Of a DNA stretch of 64,000 nt, positions 51,427 through 60,963 are shown one piece after another. A program made the position numbers and the translations under genes. This stretch comes from Citrobacter youngae ATCC 29220 (GTDB taxonomy: Bacteria > Pseudomonadota > Gammaproteobacteria > Enterobacterales > Enterobacteriaceae): positions 1,584,734 to 1,648,733 of the forward strand of contig NZ_GG730299.1 of the NCBI RefSeq assembly GCF_000155975.1. Reading direction: 5' to 3'. The notes below the pieces were generated by a model, which ran no database searches, was not told the origin of the DNA, and saw only the letters and a list, made by a program, of their open reading frames with translations. The first letter of the stretch is position 1, and each line of letters opens with the position of its first letter.

Positions 51427-52135
51427 GGAAAAACTCCACCTCAGGATGGGTGAACCATTTTTTATAACGCGGGGAAAAATTGTCCTGTGCAAGTTCACAC
51501 AGGCACACCAATTCATGACCGAGGGCGTAATGGGGATTTTTACGCAAAAAGAAATCGACTTCCGCCCTGCTGTGCAAAGAAGCAGGGATCCGGGCAAGAG
51601 ATTCTTTCAGGTAACCATATTGGGGAGGGCATTCCACCACGCCATTCACGACGTTATAAAGTGGGCCAAATTTTTCAGCCGCCAGATGACTGGCTAAACG
51701 CTGAAGTTCGGGTTCATCCCGCAACCAGTGCGGATAAAATTTTCGGGCAAAGACTTTCAGGTATTTATATGTTCTAACGCCTTTAACCAACAGAAACCAG
51801 TAGAGTTTTTTATTCGGTACTTGCGCTTTAAGCAGGCCCATTCTCATTATCCAGGCCCGATGGAGCACCTGCTGCTTCCAGTGTTCAGGCATCACGATCG
51901 TATCGCCGGAATAAACGATAATTGCCTGTTCTTGTTCATAAAACTTAACATTACTGAAGCCAACAAGCTGCCCCCGATATTCAAGAAGTAGTGTTTCATC
52001 TTTATTTTCCAGATCGAAAAGAAAACGGGAGAACTCGCTTCCCGCATATGACTGAAAATAGATCTCGGCCATTTGTTCACGCCTGACGTCCGTCAACGTT
52101 GATATTTTTTGAAAATACGCCCGGTAATTAGCCAT
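51419..52135 (-). CDS. GNAT-like acyltransferase, first gene of the operon
   Basis: The 238-residue protein starts at MANYRAYFQKIS (52135), with AGG about ten bases upstream; a longer frame starts at 52174 but has no ribosome site. It shows a weak N-acyltransferase pattern: LLLEYRGQLVGFSNVKFYEQEQAIIVYSGDT, then RMGLLKAQVPNKKLYWFLLVKG, reminiscent of acyl-homoserine-lactone-synthase or GNAT folds. Its stop overlaps the GH3 start by eight bases. I recognise no exact family; acyl transfer within the cluster is inference. Confidence 0.65.
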   Translation of the reverse strand: MANYRAYFQKISTLTDVRREQMAEIYFQSYAGSEFSRFLFDLENKDETLLLEYRGQLVGFSNVKFYEQEQAIIVYSGDTIVMPEHWKQQVLHRAWIMRMGLLKAQVPNKKLYWFLLVKGVRTYKYLKVFARKFYPHWLRDEPELQRLASHLAAEKFGPLYNVVNGVVECPPQYGYLKESLARIPASLHSRAEVDFFLRKNPHYALGHELVCLCELAQDNFSPRYKKWFTHPEVEFFHE

Positions 52136-52237
52136 TAACGACTTACCTGTAGTTTTATATAGATTGGCATTCATTCGGCAGAGGTTACTTGAACCCTGAG
52201 AAAATGTTGCACCTTAATGGTCATTTTTAGATAAGAT

Positions 52238-52243
52238 ATTATA
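52238..52243 (-). promoter_or_regulatory. possible -10 element of the nine-gene operon
   Basis: On the minus strand TATAAT occurs in an AT-rich stretch about 100 bases before the first gene. A TTGCAA lies 19 bases further upstream, a slightly long spacing. No other gene in this interval needs this promoter. Confidence 0.35.
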
Positions 52244-52290
52244 ACCTATTGATAAAAAACAATTGCAATAAGCTACATTTTAACCGTCAC

Positions 52291-53049
52291 TCATTCTGTG
52301 GCACCCAATAAATCGCTATCCCCCATCTGGCACACCAGTGTATCCGGAAAATTTTTACCAAATACCAGCGTCAAATTCAGATTATCACTGTCATTTTCCA
52401 GAACCTGACCAGGCTGTAAACAATCGATAGCCCGCGATTTCATCAGACTCCAACCCCCATCACGTTCCGGGCGTTTTCGCAGCGAGGATAACGTGACTTC
52501 CAGAGAAAAATCATCAGCAAGCGTCCACTCTTTTAGCGGCCCCAGTTGGTAGGTAAATTGTTCAATTGACCGACTGTCGGTAAAGTAGCCGTAAGCACGT
52601 TCCAGGATCGTTAGTGGTTGGTTGTATTTGATATTAATGATATTCACGCCCGCCTTTATGCTTGCGTTAAACGCCGCCTGATAAAGCGGTAACTGCCGCC
52701 CGCGTGGCCCCGGCGATGTCCATGTATGCTTTTCGTCTCGGGTCACGGTAGTCGGCCGCAACGTCCCTGTGACTCTCGCTTCAACAGGCGTGTTTTCTGG
52801 CAGTACAAAAACAAACGCCAAATCTTGCGAAGTGTCCGATCGGATAAAGTAAACAGCCTGGACGTTACAATGCCGATAGTCACAATCAATACTCATTTTT
52901 TCTTTTTCTACGAGCAGCCGACCGGTTTGCGGCGAGGTTAAAGAAGAGGAAGGCGCATGGTTAATATCCATTGGCGCACGCATATTCGCATGAGTCAGGG
53001 AAGAAAACGCCATCAATCCCGCGGTTACCGCGATACAGAATCTAAACAC
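52291..53049 (-). CDS. exported protein of unknown function
   Basis: The GTG at 53049 (VFRFCIAVTAGLMAFSSLTHA) follows GGAG by five bases and begins a signal peptide; I prefer it to the open frame start at 53133. The mature part of about 230 residues contains three Cys (CDYRHC, and a late CLQPG and CQMG) and LAFVFVLPENTPVEARVTG, a beta-rich pattern. Family not recognised. It sits upstream of the lipid-type operon on the same strand, separated by about 150 bases; it may or may not be related. Confidence 0.65.
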   Translation of the reverse strand: MFRFCIAVTAGLMAFSSLTHANMRAPMDINHAPSSSLTSPQTGRLLVEKEKMSIDCDYRHCNVQAVYFIRSDTSQDLAFVFVLPENTPVEARVTGTLRPTTVTRDEKHTWTSPGPRGRQLPLYQAAFNASIKAGVNIINIKYNQPLTILERAYGYFTDSRSIEQFTYQLGPLKEWTLADDFSLEVTLSSLRKRPERDGGWSLMKSRAIDCLQPGQVLENDSDNLNLTLVFGKNFPDTLVCQMGDSDLLGATE

Positions 53050-53281
53050 AGGAACTCCATTTGCAGTTATGACAGCCCGCGGACAGATAGATTTTATCGT
53101 GCCATTTATAGGGTAACTAACGTAATTGGACACAAATGTTGAGCGGATATTTCGAACATATTATTCCCCACCATTTTTCATTACACCTCATTTTTAGACA
53201 AAAAAGGATTTCTCCCTTCCCGTCGGGGAACATTGGTAGTCTGATTTGGGGTCATTTCAGCGCAATAATGGCGAGCCTCCT

Positions 53282-53312
53282 GATAATCCCGGCGAATAAC
53301 ACCGGGATTATC
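53282..53312. terminator. hairpin after the invasin-like gene
   Basis: The exact 11-bp arms gataatcccgg and ccgggattatc are separated by nine bases. It lies just downstream of the invasin-like stop (minus strand). No T run follows in that direction, so it may be a stability hairpin. Confidence 0.6.
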
Positions 53313-53322
53313 TCGTGTGGCG

Positions 53323-56300
53323 TCAGATACTCTCAGTGCAGGTCACATCCATTGGTTTTCCATTTGGGTTGTTATCGTACACTTCGCCGCTCCCCCAGAA
53401 GAAGTATGTCCGCGAGTTGCGGCCTTGCTCCGCCGTCCAACCAGCGCCTTCTGCCCCCGGAGTGGAGAAGGATGGGAAAACATTCATATTCCCCCACTCA
53501 CCAAACAATGTCCCCATCGCCCCACGGTCAGCATATCCCCCAACACCGCTGTTACTCATAACGGTATAGCTCGGAACACTCATTCCCATTCCCGAGCAAA
53601 TACCGTCAGGCGCGGTCTCGTCGCCAGTGGCTTGACCAGCCGAGACAAACCAACGTTTTACAAAGAAAGTATAAGACTGGACTGTCCCACCGGCTTTTGG
53701 TCTGGCCGATATGGTTAACGCATTCGTTGAGGTACCCGGCTTGTTGTTAAATGTCACAGTCCCGGTGTTATCGACAGTCGCCCAGCTCTGGTTGATACTC
53801 CAGGTATAATCACTGTTGTTTGTTGCATTGTTGTCAATCAGTGCCTGGAATGTGGCCCCCGAGAAACCAATTGACGGGAACCCCGTACTTGTGGCGAATG
53901 TATAACCGTTTGCCAATAGGGTTGTGATGTGTTTTGACGTGAAGGTTACGGTTCTTGATTGGCCAACATCCGATGTGTTCACTTTTGATTTAGCCGTTAC
54001 AGTAACCGAACCTTCCGTGGTCGATTTCACGGTGATTTTCGCCAATCCATTAGCATCCGTGTTCACTTCCGTTGCGCTTAACACTGCATCGCCAGTATGA
54101 CTGAATAATACAGCCGCGTTAGCCACAGGTTTAGCGCTGCTATCCGTTAATTTCGCTGTAAAGGTGATTACATCAGTACCGTTTGCGTCCTGGGTTGTCA
54201 GGTCGGATGTCAGGCTGGTGACCTGTTCAGACAGGAAATTTGCAGACTTGGTTAATGCATTCCCATTCTCCAGCGTCGCCGTGATATTGACGCTGCCGCC
54301 AATGGTATCGGTAAAGCTTGCTGTTGCATTTCCTCCAATATCCGTCGCACCTGATGGGGTAAATACCACGGAGCTACGATCGGCAGTCCAGGTTATTTGC
54401 TGACCAGAAAGAGCATTGCCGTTTGCATCGGTAACGGTGGCTTTGGCGACGTTCGCTGTCACGCCATCAGCCAGGCTGTTATCCGGGTTAACGGCGATCT
54501 GCGTTACGATTGCCGTTGCGCTATCGGCAACAAAGGTGCTGTTTACCGATTTGCTGTTGCCGTTGCTTAACGTTGCCGTGATTAGCACAGGTTCTGCCTT
54601 GGTATCGGTAAACGTCAAGCTGGTTTTACCCTCCGCATCCGTAACGCCTGATGGTGTCAGCGTTGTCGTGAAACGATCGGACTTCCAGGTGACCGTCTGG
54701 TTAGCTACCGGGTTGCCGTTTTGGTCAACCACCGTTGCAACCGCTTTATTTGACGCGCTGCCGTTCGCTGCGCTGTTATCGATATCGACCGTCAGCGACT
54801 GAATGTTTACTTTGCTGGCATCCACAACAAAGGTCATTGGCCTGCCCTGGCTCACTCCGTTAACGGTGGCCGTCAGCGTCACATCCTCGGCTTTGGTATC
54901 TGTTACGGTGATAGTGGCATTACCGCTGGCATCCGTAGTGCTGGAAGCCCCTACTTTCGCGCTGCCGGTGACGTTCCAGGTAACGGTGGCGTTTGGTACC
55001 GGGTTGTTGTTGGTATCAACGACACTGATATTACCGGTATTCGTCGCGCTGCCGTCAGCAATCGCGCCGGTTGTTACCGTAAACGTCCCAATTTGAGCAG
55101 AGTTGGCATCAGCAACAAACTCAACGGCTTTCGTCAGGCTGGTTCCTGAATCCAGCTTCACCGTAACCTGAACCGCTTCTGCTTTCAGGTCTGTCAGGGT
55201 AATAGCCGCTTTACCGGCGCTGTCGGTTTTGGTTGTCGGAGCGCTAAGCACAGCCGAGCCATTGACCGACCAGGAAATAGTCGCGTTCGATACCGGGTTA
55301 TTGTTGGCATCAACGATTACGACTGCTGCAGCATTGGTGGCGCTACCATTTGCAATCGCTCCGGTTGTCACATCGAACGATGCAATCCTTTCGCTTGTGG
55401 TATCCGCCACGAACAGTGACGATGTGCTGACTTTATCGCCATTCTGGATAGCGGCCGAGAGCTGAAACGTCTGCGCAATCGTGCTGCTATAGCTTACCGT
55501 TGTTTTACCACTGGCATCGGTTTTCCCGCCGGGGTTGAACGTTACGCCAGCTTTATCGGCCGACCAGGTCACATCCTGATCGGCAATTGGGTTGCCTGTT
55601 GCATCTTTAACATAGACTTCAGCGACATTTGCCGCCGTACCGTTCGCTACGCTACCATCTTTTGTGACCAATAAATTCTGGAGCTGGGCGGAAGAGCTAT
55701 CTGCAATAAATTGCGCGTTAGCCGATGCATTACTCCCGTTTACCAGCGTCGCGGTTAACGTAATTGACTCCGCGGTGGTATCAGTGAAATTCACCGTCGC
55801 TTTTCCGTTGCTGTCTGTCGTGGATGCGCCCGCAAATTTGACTGTCGATTTATCCGCTTTCCAGCTAACGGTCATCCCGCTGATGGCGTTACCCTTAGCG
55901 TCTTTTACATAGACTTCAGCGGCGTTCGCCGCCGTGCCGTTCGCCGCGCTGTTATTTTTAGTCACCTGCAGGTTCTGGAGCTGTGCCGTCGAGCTATCGG
56001 CGGTGAATTGCGCGCTGGCGGTTTTGTTGTTGCCATTAGCCAGCGTTGCCGTCAGGGTGACGGTTTCCGCCACTGTATCGGTAAACGATACGCGAAGCTG
56101 TCCGTTTGCGTCCGTCTGCTGCGTGGTCGTCGCGCGTTTTGCGGCCGCAAATGATACGGTGGTCTTATCTGCTGAAATATCCACATTCGCGCCGCTAACC
56201 GGGTTACCTGTGGGATCTTTCACGGTGACCAGCGCAACGTTCGGCGTAGAACCGTTGGCTGGGCTGTTATTTGTTGTCACCTCGAAGGCGGTGATCTGCG

Positions 56301-57891
56301 CGTCGGCATTATCTGCAACAAAATGGGTCGTTTGCGTAGCGCTAAGGTCACCGGCGCTGGCTTTCAGCGCGAACGCCCCGGCGCTGGTGGAAACAATTTG
56401 AGTTCGGGCTTGCCCGGAGACATCAGTGGTTAGCTCGGCGTTTTTAAGCGTTGCCGGTGCGGTTGCTGTCCAGGCGACTTTGCTGTTAGCAATTGGCCGG
56501 TTATTAATATCTGTGACGGTGGCCACAGCATTGTTTGTTGTTACACCATCAGCAACACTGCCGTCTTTTGACAGGGTAAGAACAATGTGGCTTACCGTCA
56601 CAACATCAAAATGGCTGGCTTGTGTCGCCGTAACGCTGCCGCTTTGTGCCGTAAGCTCTACCGTTTCGGGACTGGTATTCGTCAGGTTAACGGTAGCGAC
56701 GCCATTATCGTTCGTGACCCCGGCCGAGGAATCCAGTTTAGCTGAACCGGTCGTTTTCCAGGTGACAGGTGCATTCCTGACCGGAACGTTATCGCTGTTC
56801 GTGGCGATGACCTGAAGCGTGTTTTGAGTCAGCCCGTCAGCCGGAGAATGATCCGTGACCGATTGCAGGGTGAGTTTACTTACACCTTGTGCCGATTTCT
56901 TTTTGTACTGCAAAATTATCTGATTATTACGCTCCACCAGGTCATAACGGCTACCAGCAAGGGTACGCATGGCCTGAACATTTTCAGGGTCAAGTTGATA
57001 GCGCCAGTCATGGCCAAAATCGTAGCGAATATTGACCTGGAACTGGGCGTCATTCATCGAGTCCTGGCCCTGACGATAGTTTGCAGCCAGAGAAACCAGT
57101 GGCACCGGCGTATAGCTGATCCCGGTTGTCACTGCCGATGGGTTGTTCTGCAGGTGATCCGTATCGAACAAGGCAACCTTGTTCCCGTAGTATTTTTCAT
57201 AGACCACTTTCGCACCGAGCTGCGGATAGGCAGGCAGGTATCCTTCAGCTCTGATATCGAATCCATCAGCCGGTTTTTCATAGTAATCATCAAAATCCCT
57301 GGAATTGTGCCAGTCCGTTGTTCCGACATAGGTATTTGCGGATAGCTTCAGGTAATTTGTCCACGCCTCGGCGCCAAAACCAACACGCCGGTTTTTGCCG
57401 GTAAAATCATCGTCAAAGAAGACGTTCCCGCCGAACATCCAGTTATCGAGATAGAACGTTCTTACGCCCGTCCCGAAGTTGCCGGTCACGCGACCATCAG
57501 GGGCGCGTAAGCCCATCTGGGTAAACCAGACAGATTTTTTGTTGTCATAAAGCGGTGTGAGTAAGTCGACAGAACTCTGATCCCAATGTCCGTCATTGTC
57601 TACGCTAAGGTTTACCCGCGCGGTACCGAACCGGCTGAGCCACTCTTCGAGGGTAGAGGCAGCCGCGCCAGTAGCCGCATTTGTAGCCATATTTTTCAGA
57701 CCGTCAGATCCATTGCTGGATACCGTACTGGCCAGGCTGGAAAACGTATCACTATAAGGTACGGTATCTGCCTGTTTGGTTTGTGTCTCGCTGGCAGCAT
57801 GTACCGGGAATGTCGTCACAAAAGGCAGCAAAATCTGGGAAAAAACCTGCGTCCATATTAAAAATTTCTTTTTAAGATCAGTAAAATACAT
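53323..57891 (-). CDS. intimin/invasin-family inverse autotransporter adhesin
   Basis: From MYFTDLKKKFLIW (57891) the protein is about 1522 aa; 20 earlier in-frame codons lack a ribosome site. It has a signal peptide (VTTFPVHA), the inverse-autotransporter beta-barrel (about 85-320, WFTQMGLRAPDGRVTGNFG, ANTYVGTTDWHNSRDF), then about ten tandem Big_1-type Ig-like domains marked by repeats of the type SAANGTAANAAEVYVKD, and a C-terminal lectin-like domain with two Cys (GICSGMG and VTCTESI). It acts on the outer membrane by presenting its passenger at the surface. It resembles YeeJ and other invasin-like adhesins more than true intimin; no LEE genes are present. Adhesion is a family-level inference. 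Confidence 0.88.
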   Translation of the reverse strand: MYFTDLKKKFLIWTQVFSQILLPFVTTFPVHAASETQTKQADTVPYSDTFSSLASTVSSNGSDGLKNMATNAATGAAASTLEEWLSRFGTARVNLSVDNDGHWDQSSVDLLTPLYDNKKSVWFTQMGLRAPDGRVTGNFGTGVRTFYLDNWMFGGNVFFDDDFTGKNRRVGFGAEAWTNYLKLSANTYVGTTDWHNSRDFDDYYEKPADGFDIRAEGYLPAYPQLGAKVVYEKYYGNKVALFDTDHLQNNPSAVTTGISYTPVPLVSLAANYRQGQDSMNDAQFQVNIRYDFGHDWRYQLDPENVQAMRTLAGSRYDLVERNNQIILQYKKKSAQGVSKLTLQSVTDHSPADGLTQNTLQVIATNSDNVPVRNAPVTWKTTGSAKLDSSAGVTNDNGVATVNLTNTSPETVELTAQSGSVTATQASHFDVVTVSHIVLTLSKDGSVADGVTTNNAVATVTDINNRPIANSKVAWTATAPATLKNAELTTDVSGQARTQIVSTSAGAFALKASAGDLSATQTTHFVADNADAQITAFEVTTNNSPANGSTPNVALVTVKDPTGNPVSGANVDISADKTTVSFAAAKRATTTQQTDANGQLRVSFTDTVAETVTLTATLANGNNKTASAQFTADSSTAQLQNLQVTKNNSAANGTAANAAEVYVKDAKGNAISGMTVSWKADKSTVKFAGASTTDSNGKATVNFTDTTAESITLTATLVNGSNASANAQFIADSSSAQLQNLLVTKDGSVANGTAANVAEVYVKDATGNPIADQDVTWSADKAGVTFNPGGKTDASGKTTVSYSSTIAQTFQLSAAIQNGDKVSTSSLFVADTTSERIASFDVTTGAIANGSATNAAAVVIVDANNNPVSNATISWSVNGSAVLSAPTTKTDSAGKAAITLTDLKAEAVQVTVKLDSGTSLTKAVEFVADANSAQIGTFTVTTGAIADGSATNTGNISVVDTNNNPVPNATVTWNVTGSAKVGASSTTDASGNATITVTDTKAEDVTLTATVNGVSQGRPMTFVVDASKVNIQSLTVDIDNSAANGSASNKAVATVVDQNGNPVANQTVTWKSDRFTTTLTPSGVTDAEGKTSLTFTDTKAEPVLITATLSNGNSKSVNSTFVADSATAIVTQIAVNPDNSLADGVTANVAKATVTDANGNALSGQQITWTADRSSVVFTPSGATDIGGNATASFTDTIGGSVNITATLENGNALTKSANFLSEQVTSLTSDLTTQDANGTDVITFTAKLTDSSAKPVANAAVLFSHTGDAVLSATEVNTDANGLAKITVKSTTEGSVTVTAKSKVNTSDVGQSRTVTFTSKHITTLLANGYTFATSTGFPSIGFSGATFQALIDNNATNNSDYTWSINQSWATVDNTGTVTFNNKPGTSTNALTISARPKAGGTVQSYTFFVKRWFVSAGQATGDETAPDGICSGMGMSVPSYTVMSNSGVGGYADRGAMGTLFGEWGNMNVFPSFSTPGAEGAGWTAEQGRNSRTYFFWGSGEVYDNNPNGKPMDVTCTESI

Positions 57892-59121
57892 GCTTCTAAC
57901 CTGCCAGAAGGTTGTTTTTATATGAAAATGGAGGTAAGAAAATATTTCCATTTTCTTTATATATAGTTATAAAAATTAGTTTTGCCGAATTATTGAATAG
58001 GTTTTACCCAAATTCTTTTCTGACAACGGCAGGAATGCTTTCAGGGGGGACGCTACGATCAGATTCAGACGCTAAGATGGTAAAGTTAATCATGGTCTCT
58101 TTGCCTTCTTTTTTAATCAAGTTTCAGTTGGGATATTGACAACTTCTTTTGGTTTTGGCGTCCATTTCTACGGCTGATTTTCCAGAACGTCGTTAAGTTC
58201 CGGCATAATATCCATTATAAGAAGTTCTTTTGTTTCCGTTGTTCCGCCTTTGCATTAGCGTGACATTCGATAACCAACGGAAGTTTATCAAATTAGAATA
58301 GTTTAGTGAGGGGTGATGTGCAGAAACTGCATTCCTTTTAAAGACTATCTTTTAATATAAAGATATGTTAACCGATGCTTTTTACATTATGCCGTTTTAA
58401 ATTTAAGAATATTGAAAAACGGTTGAGCCATCATAACCCTGTGGCTTAGAAAAGTCTTTCAAATATTAATTTTCACAACAACATTTCTCAGTCGCCCAAC
58501 GTAATTATAAACACAAAACCATTCCCGTTATCCCTCAAAGACGATTTAGCACATATCCCCCATCCCGCAGATCTCCCCAAAACCGCGCAGGTTGCATTCT
58601 GAATTAACGCGCCAGGGCCGCAGAAAGGGGCATAAAGCATATTTCACGCAGGTAATTTTTTGCTATCAGATCCGATATCGGAAAATAATATAAAAAAACA
58701 CAATAAAACATTTCAATACAAATCAGAATTGATGTAAATGGCAACCTCCATCATCAGCTAAACATTCCACCAGCGGATAAGACATCCATAAATAATAACC
58801 ACAACAAATAATCACCAAAAAACAAACAATATCATAACCACCATGTATACATACTCGCCACTTGCGCATCTCCATTTATGAAAAAATAGTCAGAACAATA
58901 TATCAGGTGAATCTTTAAATTGTTTTCATTTGTGAAAGAGCCTCAGGGCACCAATTTATTTTTACTTTGATTTTGGTTTAACACTTTGTATTGTTTGCAA
59001 ACATTAACCACAAGTAAATTTATTAAACAATGTAGATCCCATTAACCCTAATAATTATATTTTTCATGCCCTATTACTTTAGATATAAAAACCCTATTGT
59101 GCTTTACAGGAGCAACACCCG
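57892..59121. other. AT-rich intergenic region between adhesin and regulator
   Basis: This 1.2-kb stretch holds no supported gene. Short frames (for example about 75 codons on the plus strand near 57912) do not look coding. The part near 58720-58920 is very AT-rich with A tracts, typical of H-NS-bound DNA upstream of horizontally acquired adhesin genes. Both the adhesin (minus) and the CRP/IprA-like gene (plus) must be driven from here. On the minus strand around 58200 a short frame MDIMPELNDVLENQP suggests unidentified debris. Confidence 0.5.
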
Positions 59122-59808
59122 ATGCTTAACAAATATGGAGCTCAGGAAACAATCCATCATTTTGAATTTGCACAGAAGACAAAGCCACTTACGTCAATCA
59201 AAAACGTGTACTCTAAACTAGAAGCAATAGGCAAACCATTCGAATTAAATACCGGAATGCGGTTATACTTTAGAGACGAAAACCAGCTGTCTTACATTAT
59301 ATTTCTCGTTGAAGGCTGTTTTTCGGTATATCACCAAAGCTCAGAACTAAATATAGGCATTGGGTTTTCCCCAACCATCCTGAATCTTGTAGGCATATAT
59401 AATCAATATCATGAAGGGCAAAAACCCCCACGCCATTTTATGGTGGCAGAAACTCACTGTAAGGGGTTTAAAGTTCCACTCGAAACGTTCATTGAACAAT
59501 GTAATACACATTATTTATGGCCGGATATTTCCCAAATCCTTGTGCAGCGACTAATGGTGATGAGTATGATAGAGGAACAGTTAGTTTGCAGCGATGCTTA
59601 TAGCGCAGTAAGATCGATCCTGCTGGAGATTTGGCTATATCCAGAAGACATTCGCAACAACTTTAACATTACCAGTGTGATTCAGAGAAGAACCAATTTA
59701 TCACGAAGTCGGGTGATGGATATCCTCTCGGCCCTAAAGCAGGGAGGTTATATTAAAATAAGAACAGGAAAGCTTATTGAACTAAATTTTCTTCCTAAAG
59801 CATTTTAG
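59122..59808 (+). CDS. CRP/IprA-like winged-helix regulator
   Basis: This 228-residue regulator has an N-terminal cNMP-binding-like domain (about 30-130, FELNTGMRLYFRD, LSYIIFLVEGCFSVY) and a C-terminal winged HTH (about 175-220, IQRRTNLSRSRVMDILSALKQGGYIKIRTGK). It resembles the IprA/YaiV type that has lost cAMP contacts, not true CRP. It is divergent from the adhesin gene across the AT-rich region, so regulation of the adhesin is an obvious but untested idea. AGGAG lies nine bases before the ATG. Confidence 0.75.
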   Translation: MLNKYGAQETIHHFEFAQKTKPLTSIKNVYSKLEAIGKPFELNTGMRLYFRDENQLSYIIFLVEGCFSVYHQSSELNIGIGFSPTILNLVGIYNQYHEGQKPPRHFMVAETHCKGFKVPLETFIEQCNTHYLWPDISQILVQRLMVMSMIEEQLVCSDAYSAVRSILLEIWLYPEDIRNNFNITSVIQRRTNLSRSRVMDILSALKQGGYIKIRTGKLIELNFLPKAF

Positions 59809-60028
59809 ACGTGCAATCCCTTAAGACTATATTGTCATTGTAATAATAATTACAATAGCCAAACCATCATTAGCCCATCGAGAAGATCGATAATTTAACG
59901 TTGTGGCACACGGTTCGAGCCCTCGATGGCGCTCAGTTTATTCAACTTGCTTAAAAAGAGGCACCAGTAAATAGATACAGGCAGAACAGCCGCCGCTGGC
60001 GGCCTGGTAAGTAAAGTCTCAGTCCAGA

Positions 60029-60319
60029 CTATTTTTCCGCTGGCGGTTCCGTTTGCAGCCTTAACGTTATACCTCTGGGCTTGTTGATACCCATCCTGGC
60101 TTGAGTCGTGCTGGCTGCCCGGGCGATATCGGAAAAGTTCAGCGGTTCCGGCACGGCAACAGGTGTTATCTTTGACTGACAATATATTCGCCGCTGTCTT
60201 ATCCACTCCCGTTCAGCAACCGTATATTCAATCCGCAGCATAACATTCAGCCAACGGGTCGCCGCCCGTCGCCATAGCCCTGCTGCCTCAAGTTTTTCTG
60301 CAATATGATCCTGAATCAT
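60029..60319 (-). CDS. PerC-family transcriptional activator
   Basis: This 96-residue protein has the PerC signature: IAEKLEAAGLWRRAATRWLNVM, then ATEREWIRQRRIYCQ-like AEREWIRQRRIYCQSK. PerC of EPEC activates ler; PerC-like proteins occur widely in phage and islands as virulence-gene activators. It follows the unknown gene at 60336 by 16 bases, so the two probably form an operon. The later part carries a Thr/Gln-rich stretch (ASTTQARMG). Confidence 0.8.
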   Translation of the reverse strand: MIQDHIAEKLEAAGLWRRAATRWLNVMLRIEYTVAEREWIRQRRIYCQSKITPVAVPEPLNFSDIARAASTTQARMGINKPRGITLRLQTEPPAEK

Positions 60320-60335
60320 TTACAACTCGCTCGTT

Positions 60336-60752
60336 TTACCACTGCTCTGGAGTTCCCGGATTAAACATGAGTTCAAATGCGATTCCCAGAAGCCGCGCTC
60401 CCCGAGGGTGGGGTCTATACCCTGGCGAAAAAAAATCCCCCTGATAACGTATTTTTTTTGACTGCTCATTTATGACCAGACGCGAATGAAGTTCCGGAAC
60501 AAGCTGCGAGCTGACCGGGTAGACCGTCCTTCCTGATACAGGGACAGGGATTTTTCTCAGCTCAACCATTTTTATAACGCCAGTCACAGCATACAAAATT
60601 GCGCCGGGGAGAATACTGTTCAGATTGTTTCCCCCAATATCACTATAGTCGAACAGAATATCCTTACGAAGGAAGGTTATGCCACCACGAGTGAACGTTA
60701 CCCCCTTGATGTCAGGCAACGAGAAAATAAGCAATTCGTTTTCTTTATCCAT
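60336..60752 (-). CDS. hypothetical protein upstream of perC-like gene
   Basis: The 138-residue protein from MDKENELLIF has no signal peptide; it is beta-rich (DIKGVTFTRGGITFLRKDILFDYSDIGG) and ends PGTPEQW. I recognise no family. Operon position before the PerC-like regulator suggests a common function, perhaps in regulation. A TTG at 60764 is the alternative start. The ribosome site is not well spaced for either. Confidence 0.55.
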   Translation of the reverse strand: MDKENELLIFSLPDIKGVTFTRGGITFLRKDILFDYSDIGGNNLNSILPGAILYAVTGVIKMVELRKIPVPVSGRTVYPVSSQLVPELHSRLVINEQSKKIRYQGDFFSPGYRPHPRGARLLGIAFELMFNPGTPEQW

Positions 60753-60963
60753 AGTCCGACACAAACCTCCGACATAACGCCCTGATATAAAAGCACAAGT
60801 ATTCGAACTCTTCTCTCTGATGCAAAAATCCTCATTTCATGAAAAACGTTTATTATAAAATCCTGAAACACTCTCTGGTATAAATCCGGAAACCGGGTTT
60901 ATGGCAAAGAATATTCGACAGAAAGAACATATCAACCAGCCGTTTGTAACAAGAAACAAATAT

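Noticed and set aside
40046..52135. Reading the cluster as hopanoid or chlorophyll biosynthesis
   Set aside because: No squalene-hopene cyclase, terpene synthase or porphyrin genes are present; only the radical SAM family relation is shared.
53323..57891. Calling the adhesin eae intimin or a LEE marker
   Set aside because: There are no LEE genes and the Ig-repeat number and C terminus fit the YeeJ/invasin-like group better.
59910..59945. A T-loop-like stretch GGTTCGAGCCCTCGATGG that recalls a tRNA end
   Set aside because: No acceptor, anticodon or D arm could be paired around it, so it is not a tRNA or a convincing remnant.
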